Of a stretch of 64,000 nucleotides of DNA, positions 56,628 through 64,000 are shown piece by piece; position 1 is the stretch's first letter, and each line of letters begins with the position of its first letter. This DNA comes from QHCA01 sp003244095 (lineage in GTDB: Bacteria > Actinomycetota > Actinomycetes > Mycobacteriales > QHCA01). The notes under the pieces are model-generated. The model was given only the letters and a program-made list of their open reading frames with translations, did no database searches and was not told the DNA's origin. The stretch is from contig JBBQNN010000012.1 in NCBI GenBank assembly GCA_038329965.1, positions 6,148 through 70,147 on the forward strand, in the 5' to 3' direction. A program made the translations under genes and the position numbers.

Positions 56628-57809
56628 TCAGCCGTGCCAGTCGAGGCAGACGGCGGTGGCGTCGTCGGCGAGCTGCCCGGCCCGGTGGGCGAGTACGGCG
56701 CTGGTGAGCACCCGGACCACCTCGTTGGGTGGCAGGCTCGCCGTCTCCAGGACCCGGTCGGCCAGGTGCTGCTCCCCGAACGCTTCACCGCCGTGCGGCT
56801 TGGCCTCGAACAGGCCGTCGCTGAAGAGCAGCAGCCGGTCGTGCGGCTTCAGGGCCAGCCGCTCCGGGCGATAGACCGTCTCCGGGAACATCCCCATCGG
56901 GGTGTCGGGCTCGACCTCGACGCGCTCGACCTCGCCGTCCCGAAGGATCATCGGCAGGGGATGCCCGGCGTTGACGATCGCGGCCACACCCGTGCGCAGG
57001 TCGATGTGCAGCATCACCCCCGTGACGTACTGCTCGCCGCCGAACTGCTCGGAGAGCCGCTGCGCCGCCAGCTCCATCTGCTGCACGATGCCGTCACCCT
57101 GGCGCCGCCGGTTGCGCAGCGCGCTGACAGCGAGGCTGCCCAGCATCGCGGCCCGCAGGCCGTGCCCCATCGCGTCGGTGACCGAGACGGTCAGCGTCTC
57201 CTGGGCGACTGCGTAGTCGAACGTGTCACCGCCGATCTCGTAGGCCGGCTCGAGGCTGCCGGCGATGGAGAACTCCGGCGCTTCGTAGGCCAGGACCGGC
57301 AGCAACTCCCACTGGATCTCGGCGGCCAGGTCCAGGGCGCGACGGCGGCGGATTCGCTCGAACCGGTCGGTGTAGCGGCGGGCGGCCACGATGGCATAAC
57401 CCATGAAGCTGGCGATATCACTGAGGGCTACCCGCAGGGCCGGATCGTCTTCGGGCAGGTCCACCTCCAGGACGCCGAGGCGCTCGGCCCGCATGCTGAC
57501 CGGGAAGTAGCCGACGTGGCCGACGCTGGCCGGCAGGACGATCGCCTCCTGCGTGAGGTAGGCCTGGCCCGCCACGCTGCCCTCGACATGCTGCTCGCCG
57601 GTCGTCGAGGCATCGCCCCTGCCGGGCACCGGCGTCAGCGTCTGCTCTTCGTAGTCGGCGAGCAGGACCGTGCAGGCCGTCGCATCGGCCACCCGCCGCA
57701 GGTGGCGCAGTAGCGCCTCGGCGAACTCGTAGGGCGGCCCGTCGTCGAGCGCCCGCGCCAGGTCGCCGATATAGGCGTGGACGCCTTCGCGATAGTGCCT
57801 GCTTGTCAT
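56628..57809 (-). CDS. GAF-SpoIIE (PP2C-type) serine phosphatase
   Basis: 393 residues from ATG 57809. The N-terminal GAF-like domain (about 20-160) has ALLRHLRRVADATACTVLLADYEEQTL and LPASVGHVGYFPVSMRAERLGVLEVDLP. A short helix (RFERIRRRRALDLAAEIQWELLP) leads to the SpoIIE domain: YEIGGDTFDYAVAQ, VSVTDAMGHGLRAAMLGSLA, AAIVNAGHPLPMILRDG, LLLFSDGLFEAK and QLADDATAVCLDW, with metal-binding Asp in GGD, TDAMGHG and DD. Such phosphatases act on STAS anti-anti-sigma factors. Confidence 0.93.
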   Translation of the reverse strand: MTSRHYREGVHAYIGDLARALDDGPPYEFAEALLRHLRRVADATACTVLLADYEEQTLTPVPGRGDASTTGEQHVEGSVAGQAYLTQEAIVLPASVGHVGYFPVSMRAERLGVLEVDLPEDDPALRVALSDIASFMGYAIVAARRYTDRFERIRRRRALDLAAEIQWELLPVLAYEAPEFSIAGSLEPAYEIGGDTFDYAVAQETLTVSVTDAMGHGLRAAMLGSLAVSALRNRRRQGDGIVQQMELAAQRLSEQFGGEQYVTGVMLHIDLRTGVAAIVNAGHPLPMILRDGEVERVEVEPDTPMGMFPETVYRPERLALKPHDRLLLFSDGLFEAKPHGGEAFGEQHLADRVLETASLPPNEVVRVLTSAVLAHRAGQLADDATAVCLDWHG

Positions 57810-57866
57810 CGACGCGACTGTAGCGAGTGAGCATCGAGCGACGCGAGGTGCGGAGCGAGATGACGA

Positions 57867-58729
57867 TCAGTCGCGGCGGGCGGCCAGGACGGCGTCGTAG
57901 ACGACCCGCTTGGCAACGCCGGCGTCCCGCGCGACGTCGGCGATCGCCTGCTTGCGCGGCTCGCCGGTCTTCTCCCGGCGGCCCACCTCGGCGGCCAGCT
58001 GCTCCGGGGCGCTGTCCACGGCCGCCCGGGTGGCCCCGCCGACGACGACGGTGACCTCTCCACGCACCCCGTCGGCGGCCCAGGCGGCCAGCTCGGCCAG
58101 CGGCCCGCGGCGCACCTCCTCGTGGGTCTTGGTCAGCTCCCGGCAGACCGCGGCCGGCCGGTCGGCGCCGAACACCGCCGCCATGTCGGCGAGTGACTCG
58201 GCCAGCCGGTGTGGGGCCTCGAAGAACACCAGGGTGCGAGGCTCGGCCATCAGTTGCTGGAACGCGGTCCGCCGGCCGGCCGTCCGCCGCGGCGGGAATC
58301 CCTCGAAGCAGAACCTGTCGCAAGGCAGGCCCGAGACCGCGAGTGCTGTCGTCACCGCCGACGGGCCGGCCAGCGCGGTGACCCGCACCCCGGCCGCCGC
58401 GGCGGCGACCACCAGCCGGTAGCCGGGATCGGAGACGCTGGGCATTCCGGCGTCGGTGACCAGCAGCACGTCCTGGCCGCCCCGCAACACGTCCAGCAAC
58501 TCCTGGGTACGGGCGCTCTCGTTGCCTTCGAAGTACGACAGCACGCGGCCGGTGACCGAGACCCCGAGGTCGCGCGCCAGCCGTTGCAGCCGGCGGGTGT
58601 CCTCGGCGGCGACGACCGAGGCCCCGGCCAGGGCGTCCAGGAGCCGGGCCGGTGCGTCGCCGGGCTGCCCGATGGGCACGCCGGCCAGGGTCAGCGTGCC
58701 GGGTGTCCCGGTCAGGGGGCATCCGTCAC
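57867..58729 (-). CDS. rsmI: 16S rRNA (cytidine1402-2'-O)-methyltransferase, apparent 5' frameshift
   Basis: The main frame (57867 to about 58715) has TLTLAGVPIGQPGDAPARLLDAL, VVAAEDTRRLQRL, GRVLSYFEGNE, VLLVTDAGMPSVSDPGYRLV and FCFEGFPPRRTAGR, all RsmI features. In that frame no ATG, GTG or TTG lies at the right place. GTG 58729, overlapping the DUF3817 stop (GTGA), encodes VTDAP, the usual RsmI beginning, but meets TGA at 58714 after a run of five C. One extra C there would join VTDAP to LTGTPGTLTLAG. So either a 1-base deletion or read error, or initiation at CTG 58715. The remainder looks intact. Confidence 0.85.
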
Positions 58730-59028
58730 GAGGTGGCGGCCCGCACGTCGCGCGTGACCCGGCGCTCGACCCAGAACGCCAGGAACGGCAGGACACCGGC
58801 GAGCAGCATCAGGACCGTACGCGGCAGGGGGTATCTCCGCTTGATCGCCACGTCCAGCGCGAACACCAGGTAGACGATGTAGAGGAAGCCGTGCACCGGC
58901 CCGACGACCTGCACGACGACCGGGTGGCCCGCAAGATACTTCAGCGGCATCCCGACGAGGACCAGGACGATCAGCCACACCCCGACCACGTACGCCATCA
59001 CGCGGTAGCGGGTCAGCGCGCCGCTCAC
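58726..59028 (-). CDS. DUF3817 membrane protein
   Basis: 100 residues from GTG 59028 overlapping the upstream stop. Three hydrophobic segments: VMAYVVGVWLIVLVLVGMPL, VHGFLYIVYLVFALDVAI and TVLMLLAGVLPFLAFWVE. The HG(F/W) of the second segment and the ERRV end are characteristic of DUF3817 in actinobacteria. Function unknown. Confidence 0.88.
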   Translation of the reverse strand: MSGALTRYRVMAYVVGVWLIVLVLVGMPLKYLAGHPVVVQVVGPVHGFLYIVYLVFALDVAIKRRYPLPRTVLMLLAGVLPFLAFWVERRVTRDVRAATS

Positions 59029-59399
59029 CTGGCCGGCCGATGATCCTGCGCGTGCAGTTGCGCCAGATACCTGTTGTAGGCGTCGAGCTCCTCGTCGGGC
59101 TCCTCCTCGATGGCGGCCTGGCGTAGCTCCCCCTCAGCCGCCCCGCCGGGCAGATCAGCCGGGGCGGACGCCCCGGCCGGCCCGGCCGGAGGGTGCCGCT
59201 CGAGGTAGATCGTGCGGCCCCACCACCAGATCGCGAACGCCGCGAACAACGGCCACTCGAACGCGTAGCCGATGCTGCGCCCGTTGCCGCCCTCGGCCCG
59301 CCCCAGCTGCCACCAGCCGAGCAGGGCGAACACCGACACCGCGGCCAGTAGCAGCGCGTGCCGGGCCAGCCAGCGCGGCGAGAACAGCATCCGGAGCAC
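59025..59399 (-). CDS. Small actinobacterial membrane protein
   Basis: 124 residues from GTG 59399 (ATG 59390 is also in frame). Two TM segments (ALLLAAVSVFALLGWWQLG and WPLFAAFAIWWWGRTIYLE) are followed by an acidic cytoplasmic tail ending EELDAYNRYLAQLHAQDHR. LLGWWQLGR resembles the first helix of SURF1 proteins, but the rest is too short. The stop overlaps the DUF3817 start; the pair is conserved-looking and sits between pmt and rsmI. Confidence 0.8.
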   Translation of the reverse strand: MLRMLFSPRWLARHALLLAAVSVFALLGWWQLGRAEGGNGRSIGYAFEWPLFAAFAIWWWGRTIYLERHPPAGPAGASAPADLPGGAAEGELRQAAIEEEPDEELDAYNRYLAQLHAQDHRPAR

Positions 59400-59472
59400 C
59401 CGCCGAGGTTACCGCCGCCCCCCGGTCGCCGTGCACCTCACCGGCGAGCACCCCGCCCACGATCACCTCACC

Positions 59473-59485
59473 TACGATCAGTGCG
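59473..59485 (+). promoter_or_regulatory. Leaderless-type promoter of the mannosyltransferase
   Basis: TACGAT (59473-59478), six bases, then GTG 59485. No Shine-Dalgarno is present before this start, consistent with a leaderless mRNA. Confidence 0.5.
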
Positions 59486-60930
59486 TGGCCGCCACTTCCG
59501 TCGAGCCGGTCGGCACGGCGACTGCCACCCCGGCCGCCGGCCACCGGCCCCTGGTGGTCCCGATGCCGGCCGACCGGATTACGTCGTGGCTGTGGGCGGC
59601 GTGTGTCACCGCGTTCGCGGGGATCCTGCGTTTCACCGGGCTGGGCAGCCCGAACTCCAAGATCTTCGACGAGGTCTACTACGCCAAGGACGCCCACGAC
59701 CTGCTGCGCTACGGGTACGAGCGCAACAGCGACAACACCGGGCCCGGCTTCATCGCCCACCCCCCGCTCGGCAAGTGGCTGATCGGCATCGGCGAGCACT
59801 TCTCCGGCTACAACGCCGTCGGCTGGCGGGTGTCGGCGGCCGTCGTCGGCACACTGTCGGTGCTGGTGCTCGTGCGGGTCGCCCGCCGGATGACCCGGTC
59901 GACCCTGCTGGGCTGCATCGCGGGGGTGCTGATCAGCCTCGACGGGCTGCACTTCGTGCAGAGCCGGGTCGCGATGCTCGACATCTTCCTGATGTGGTGG
60001 GTCCTCGTCGCCTTCGCCTGCCTGCTGATCGACCGCGACGCCCTGCGCTCCCGGCTGGCCGCCGGCCGGCCGGCCGGCCTGCGGCCGTGGCGCATGCTGG
60101 CCGCCGTCAGCCTCGGGTGCGGGCTGGCGACGAAGTGGAGCGCGGTCTGGTACGTCGTGGCCTTCGGGCTGCTGGCCTTCGCCTGGGACTGCGGCGCCCG
60201 GCGGTCGGCCGGCCACCCGCGGCCGGTGCTGTCCACGCTGGGCTCCTCGGCGGGCTGGGCGACCGCCTACGCGGTCGTCCTGGTGGGTGTCTACACCCTG
60301 GCCTGGATCGGGTGGTTCGACAGCAGCGCCGCCTACGACCGGGCGTACGGGTCCAATGCGCTCGTCGGCTGGCTGCACTACCACCAGGAGATCCTGCGCT
60401 TCCACACCCACCTGACCACCTACCACCGGTACTCCTCGCTGCCCTGGTCCTGGCTGCTGCTGGCCCGGCCGGTGGCGTACTTCTACAGCTCGCCCACCGA
60501 CTGCGGCGACCCCAACTGCTCCCGGGAGGTGCTGGCCCTCGGCAACCCGGTGCTGTGGTGGCCCTTCGCCGGCACGCTGGTGGTGATGGCCTGGCGCTGG
60601 CTGACGCGCCGTGACTGGCGCGGCGCGGCCGTGCTGGCCGGTGTCGGTGCGGGCTTCCTGCCCTGGCTGCCCTACCCGCACCGCACGATGTTCCTGTTCT
60701 ACGCCCTGCCGGCCCTGCCGTTCCTCGTCCTGGCCACGACGATATGCCTGGGCATGGTGCTCGGCGCCCCGCACGCCTCGCCGGAGCGCAGGCTGTTCGG
60801 TGCCCTCGGCGTGGCCGGCTACGTCGTGCTGGTCGCGGTAACCTTCGCCTTCTTCTATCCCGTACTCGCGGGCCAGACGCTGACCTACGTCGCCTGGCAT
60901 CACCGCATGTGGTTCGCGACGTGGGTCTGA
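59485..60930 (+). CDS. Polyprenyl-phosphate-mannose protein O-mannosyltransferase (Pmt, GT39)
   Basis: 481 residues from GTG 59485; the frame is open to 59272 but no signal supports it. About ten TM segments. The catalytic extracytoplasmic loop has IFDEVYYAKDAHDLLRYGYE with the DE pair, and HPPLGKWLIGIGE. GLHFVQSRVAMLDIFLMWW and LATKWSAVWYV follow. It matches the GT39 mannosyltransferase of actinomycetes (Rv1002c type), which O-mannosylates Sec-exported proteins. It diverges from the rsmI cluster, as in Mycobacterium. Confidence 0.93.
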   Translation: MAATSVEPVGTATATPAAGHRPLVVPMPADRITSWLWAACVTAFAGILRFTGLGSPNSKIFDEVYYAKDAHDLLRYGYERNSDNTGPGFIAHPPLGKWLIGIGEHFSGYNAVGWRVSAAVVGTLSVLVLVRVARRMTRSTLLGCIAGVLISLDGLHFVQSRVAMLDIFLMWWVLVAFACLLIDRDALRSRLAAGRPAGLRPWRMLAAVSLGCGLATKWSAVWYVVAFGLLAFAWDCGARRSAGHPRPVLSTLGSSAGWATAYAVVLVGVYTLAWIGWFDSSAAYDRAYGSNALVGWLHYHQEILRFHTHLTTYHRYSSLPWSWLLLARPVAYFYSSPTDCGDPNCSREVLALGNPVLWWPFAGTLVVMAWRWLTRRDWRGAAVLAGVGAGFLPWLPYPHRTMFLFYALPALPFLVLATTICLGMVLGAPHASPERRLFGALGVAGYVVLVAVTFAFFYPVLAGQTLTYVAWHHRMWFATWV

Positions 60931-60940
60931 GAGGCGCCAC

Positions 60941-61375
60941 ATGATCAGCATCGGCAGGCTCACCGCGGCGGACCGCGCCGACTGGGAGGCCCTGTTCCGC
61001 GGCTACATCGACTTCTACCAGCGCTCGCAGTCGCCGGAGATGTACGAGCGGGCCTGGTCGGAATTCCAGGACGACACCCGGCTGCACGCCCTCTGCGCCA
61101 AGGTCGACGGCAGGCTGGTCGGCATCACCCACTTCCTGGTGCATGTCAGCACGACGGCACCGGACGTGTGCTACCTGCAGGACCTGTTCACCCTGCCCGC
61201 GGCCCGCGGCAAGGGGGTGGCCCGGGCGCTGATCGCGGCGGTCGTCGAATGGGCCCGCACCCAGGGCTGCAGCCGGGTCTACTGGTCCACCCAGGCGACC
61301 AACACCACCGCGCGCCGACTGTACGACCAGGTGGGGGTCAACCGGGGCTTCATCCTGTACCAGATCGACCTGTAG
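60941..61375 (+). CDS. GNAT family N-acetyltransferase
   Basis: 144 residues, 10 bases after pmt. The acetyl-CoA site is VCYLQDLFTLPAARGKGVARALIAAVVEWART, then VYWSTQATNTTARRLYDQVG, and the C-terminal strand FILYQIDL. Motif A (R/Q-x-x-G-x-G/A) appears as ARGKGVA. Substrate unknown. Confidence 0.92.
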   Translation: MISIGRLTAADRADWEALFRGYIDFYQRSQSPEMYERAWSEFQDDTRLHALCAKVDGRLVGITHFLVHVSTTAPDVCYLQDLFTLPAARGKGVARALIAAVVEWARTQGCSRVYWSTQATNTTARRLYDQVGVNRGFILYQIDL

Positions 61376-61398
61376 CCGCCCCGGACATCAGGGGCGGC
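61375..61398. terminator. Bidirectional hairpin between GNAT and recQ
   Basis: GCCGCCCC (61375-61382) pairs perfectly with GGGGCGGC (61391-61398) around an 8-base loop. The loop contains the recQ stop codon (61388-61390, minus strand) and the stem begins at the last base of the GNAT stop. It can end transcription from both sides. Confidence 0.7.
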
Positions 61399-63481
61399 GG
61401 TGGCCGACCAGCGGCAGGACCGGACCGGCGCCACCGTCACGGAGCAGGGCCGCGCCGACGGTCAGGGTCCAGCAGGTACGGGCGATGTCGTCGACCAGCA
61501 GCACCGGCCCGGCCGGCAGGGCCGCCGCCGGGTCGAGGCCGAGGGTCTCGAGGAGATGCCGGACCCGGGTCGCGGACGCGACGTCATGGTCGGGCGGCCG
61601 GCCGCTGACCCGCAGCGCATCCACCAACGGCAGCCGGCCGACCTCGGCCAGGTGCCGGGCCATGCCGCGGACCCGCAGCGGTCTGGACCGGCTCGGCACC
61701 GCGACGACGGCGGCCGGCCGCTCGTCCCACTCGGCGGCCCACCGCCGCAGCACGTCGACCAGGGCCTCGCGCAGGTCCTGGCCGGGCTCGGCATCGGGAC
61801 CGGCGAGCTCGTCGATGACCGACTGCCAGCCCGGGTCGTCGGCGAAGGCCACCGCTCGACCGGGGGCGATGCCGGCGATCCGGCCCCGGCGGGCCGAACC
61901 GGAGGGCCATTGCTTGCGCGGGGTGAGCACGTGCGGCAGGGACCGCAGGTGCCGGCGGGCTGCCGCGATCGCCGCCGGGTCGGGTCGCAGCCCGGGAGCG
62001 GGCAGCTCGCCGGTGCACACCGAGCAGCGACCGCACGCCCCCGCCGACGCGTCGTCGAGCGCCTCGGTCAGCACCTGCATCAGGCAGCGCGCGCCCGCGG
62101 CGTACGTCCGCATCAGGTCGGCCTCGGCCCGCCTGGCCCCGACGATCCGGTCGTACTTGTCGGCGTCGTAGTGCCACGCGTGCCCGGTGCCGACCCACCC
62201 GGAGCCGACCCGCTCGACGGCACCGTCGACCCGCAGCGTCTTGAGCAACGCCTCCAGCCGGCCCCGGCGCAGGCCGGTCTCGGCCTCGATCGCGGGCACG
62301 GTCAGACCCTCGGAGGGGGCGACCGCGGACAGCAGGGCCAGGACCCTGCGGGCGGCGTCGGGGTCGGGGATCGTCGCGGTGGCGAAGTACTCCCAGATCC
62401 GCGGGTCGGACTCCGCCGCCGGCACCAGCACGCCGACGGCTTCCTCCAGCGCGCGGCCGGCCCGGCCGACCTGCTGGTAGTAGGCCACCGGCGAGTCCGG
62501 GGATCCGACGTGTACGCAGAAGCCGAGGTCGGGCTTGTCGTAGCCCATGCCGAGAGCCGAGGTCGCCACGACGGCCTTCAGCCGGTTGTCCCGCAGTGCC
62601 GCCTCGATCCGGGCCCGCTCCTGCGGATCGGTGTCACCGGTGTAGGCGGCGACGTCGTGGCCCTGCAGCCGGAGGTAGTCGGACAGGGACGTGGCCTGGT
62701 CCTTGGTGAGCACGTAGACGATGCCGGAGCCGGGCAGCGCCGTCATCGCCTCGCCGACCCAGGCGAACCGCTCCACCCCGTCGAGGCCCGGCACCACCGC
62801 GAGCCGCAGGCTGGCCCGGGCCAATGGGCCGCGCAGGACGAGGGTGTCCTCGCCGAGCTGTGCGGCGACGTCCTCGGTGACCCGCTGGTTGGCCGTCGCG
62901 GTGGTCGCCAGGACCGGGCTGCCTTGGGTCATGGCGGCCAGCAGCCGGGTCAGTCGCTGGTAGTCCGGCCGGAAGTCGAAGCCCCAGTCGGAGATGCAGT
63001 GCGCCTCGTCGATCACCAGCAGGCCGGCGTCGGCGAGCAGCGGCAGCGCCCGGTCGGCGAACCGCGGGTTGGCCAGGCGCTCCGGTGACACCAGCAGGAC
63101 GTCGACCTCGTCCGCCGCGAGCGCCTCGAAGACCTGCTGCCAGTCGTCGACGTTGGCGGAGTTGACCGTGGCGGCGCGCAGGCCCACCCGCTCTGCCGCG
63201 GACACCTGGTCGCGCATCAGCGCGAGCAGCGGAGAGATCACCAGGGTCGGCCCGCGGCCGGCCTCCCGCAGGGCGCCCGTGGCAGCCCAGTAGACGGCGG
63301 ACTTGCCCCAGCCGGTCCGCTGCACGAGCAGCACCCGGCGCCCGTCCACCAGGGCCGCCACCGCCTCGACCTGGTCGTCGCGCGGCAGTGCCGCCGGCCC
63401 CGCCATCGCCGCCAGCACCCGGCCGAGATGCACTGCCGCCGTGGCGTCACCGTCGGCCTGCTGTCGTACGTTGACTGTCAC
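61388..63481 (-). CDS. RecQ-type DNA helicase fused to a phosphoribosyltransferase-like domain
   Basis: 697 residues from GTG 63481; a longer frame to 63808 is only a shadow of trmO. Helicase motifs: RDDQVEAVAALVDGRRVLLVQRTGWGKSAVYW (I), LVISPLLALMRDQV (Ia), LLVIDEAHCISDWGFDFRPDYQRL (II, DEAH), ATTATAN (III), IVYVLTKDQAT (IV), ATSALGMGYDKPDLGFCVHVG (V), YYQQVGRAGR (VI). A Cys-rich zinc site follows (CLMQVLTEALDDASAGACGRCSVC). The last 130 residues include VLLVDDIARTCWTLTVGAALLRDGG, a type I phosphoribosyltransferase motif. The RecQ HRDC domain is absent. Confidence 0.92.
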   Translation of the reverse strand: MTVNVRQQADGDATAAVHLGRVLAAMAGPAALPRDDQVEAVAALVDGRRVLLVQRTGWGKSAVYWAATGALREAGRGPTLVISPLLALMRDQVSAAERVGLRAATVNSANVDDWQQVFEALAADEVDVLLVSPERLANPRFADRALPLLADAGLLVIDEAHCISDWGFDFRPDYQRLTRLLAAMTQGSPVLATTATANQRVTEDVAAQLGEDTLVLRGPLARASLRLAVVPGLDGVERFAWVGEAMTALPGSGIVYVLTKDQATSLSDYLRLQGHDVAAYTGDTDPQERARIEAALRDNRLKAVVATSALGMGYDKPDLGFCVHVGSPDSPVAYYQQVGRAGRALEEAVGVLVPAAESDPRIWEYFATATIPDPDAARRVLALLSAVAPSEGLTVPAIEAETGLRRGRLEALLKTLRVDGAVERVGSGWVGTGHAWHYDADKYDRIVGARRAEADLMRTYAAGARCLMQVLTEALDDASAGACGRCSVCTGELPAPGLRPDPAAIAAARRHLRSLPHVLTPRKQWPSGSARRGRIAGIAPGRAVAFADDPGWQSVIDELAGPDAEPGQDLREALVDVLRRWAAEWDERPAAVVAVPSRSRPLRVRGMARHLAEVGRLPLVDALRVSGRPPDHDVASATRVRHLLETLGLDPAAALPAGPVLLVDDIARTCWTLTVGAALLRDGGAGPVLPLVGHRRP

Positions 63482-63508
63482 CGTTCCACCATCCCCTACG
63501 GGAGTGAC

Positions 63509-63925
63509 ATGGCAGTGATCCGGTACGAGGTCCGGCCCATCGGATGGGTCGAGTCCCCGCTCGTCGACCGTGAGGCGGCCCCCAAACAGGGCGACGAGGG
63601 CGCGCCGGAGGCCTGGCTGGTGTTCGACGAGCGCGTCCGCCCAGGGCTGGCCGATCTCGCCGCGGGCACCGAGGTCATCGTGCTGACTTGGCTCGATCGC
63701 GCGCGCCGCGACGTCCTGGCCGTGCACCCTCGCGGCAACCTGGACAACCCCGTCCAAGGCGTGTTCAGCACCCGGTCCCCCGACCGGCCCAATCCCATCG
63801 GCCTGCACACCGTGCAGATCGTCGCGATCGAGGGCACCCGGATGCGGGTGCGCGACCTCGAGGCGATCGACGGGACACCCGTCCTCGACGTCAAGCCGGT
63901 GCTCGGCCGCATCGCGGAGAGGTGA
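63509..63925 (+). CDS. trmO: tRNA (N6-threonylcarbamoyladenosine37-N6)-methyltransferase TrmO (TsaA-like)
   Basis: 138 residues from ATG 63509 with GGGAG upstream; the frame runs up to 63428 but this start matches the family N-terminus YEVRPIGWVESPLVDREAAPKQGDEGAPEAWLVFD. VIVLTWLDRARRDVL, GVFSTRSPDRPNPIGLHTVQIVAIEG and DGTPVLDVKPVL are hallmark TrmO/VirR stretches. It methylates t6A37 of tRNA in some bacteria. The 75 bases to the window edge show nothing. Confidence 0.9.
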   Translation: MAVIRYEVRPIGWVESPLVDREAAPKQGDEGAPEAWLVFDERVRPGLADLAAGTEVIVLTWLDRARRDVLAVHPRGNLDNPVQGVFSTRSPDRPNPIGLHTVQIVAIEGTRMRVRDLEAIDGTPVLDVKPVLGRIAER

Positions 63926-64000
63926 TCTCTCCCGGCTGGTCAGCCCGCGGGTGGAGGCGCAGACTGGCAGGGACAGTCCGACGTCAATTGTGGGGTTTCC

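Overview
This is a high-GC actinobacterial chromosome segment. GTG starts are frequent, 4-bp ATGA/GTGA gene overlaps are common, and several promoters look leaderless, with a TAnnnT box 6-7 bases before the start codon. The housekeeping part (about 29.8-37.6 kb and 43-64 kb) carries pth, rplY, prs, glmU, tRNA-Gln, ispE, rsmA, an rpfB-like gene, tatD, metG, rsmI and a protein O-mannosyltransferase. From memory this resembles the Rv1002c-Rv1018c neighbourhood of Mycobacterium. The genus cannot be fixed from the sequence alone.

1-29.7 kb: an accessory locus that looks like a complete Wzx/Wzy-type exopolysaccharide pathway coupled to sulfation. It has an initiating polyprenyl-phosphate hexose-1-phosphate transferase (28.2-29.7 kb), a CpsF/CpsG-like split glycosyltransferase pair, a GT2 and a GT14-like glycosyltransferase, a Wzx flippase, a Wzy-like polymerase and a Wzz/CpsD-like copolymerase. 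Six sulfotransferase genes lie among them. PAPS supply and PAP removal are local: an APS kinase fragment at the left edge, cysD-cysN (ATP sulfurylase) and cysQ (PAP phosphatase), plus a TauE/SafE anion exporter. Three secreted GH26-like proteins and two tandem secreted propeller-like paralogues could be matrix-processing or matrix-binding partners. No sulfite-forming reductase (cysH/cysI) is visible, so the PAPS appears destined for sulfation. I infer a sulfated extracellular polysaccharide or glycolipid.

29.8-39.4 kb: pth (no ATG/GTG/TTG start, probably ATT), rplY, prs and glmU. A FIST-domain protein followed by a GAF-GAF-GGDEF-EAL protein sits between glmU and tRNA-Gln. A delta-9 type desaturase with a tandem-palindrome promoter and a TetR regulator follow.

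39.4-42.4 kb: a small accessory island. Two short minus-strand genes diverge from an XRE/P-loop kinase fusion, a guanylate-kinase-like P-loop protein and a DapA-like lyase.

42.5-50.6 kb: a minus-strand operon (rpfB-like, rsmA, ispE, ABC-F, amidase, DUF4383) diverging from an ABC-2 exporter pair. 50.6-53.8 kb: an XRE/TPR-like regulator with a flavoprotein, and small unknown genes. 53.8-64 kb: tatD, metG, a GAF-SpoIIE phosphatase, rsmI (apparent 1-nt frameshift at its 5' end), DUF3817, a small membrane protein, a Pmt mannosyltransferase, GNAT, a RecQ-phosphoribosyltransferase fusion and trmO.
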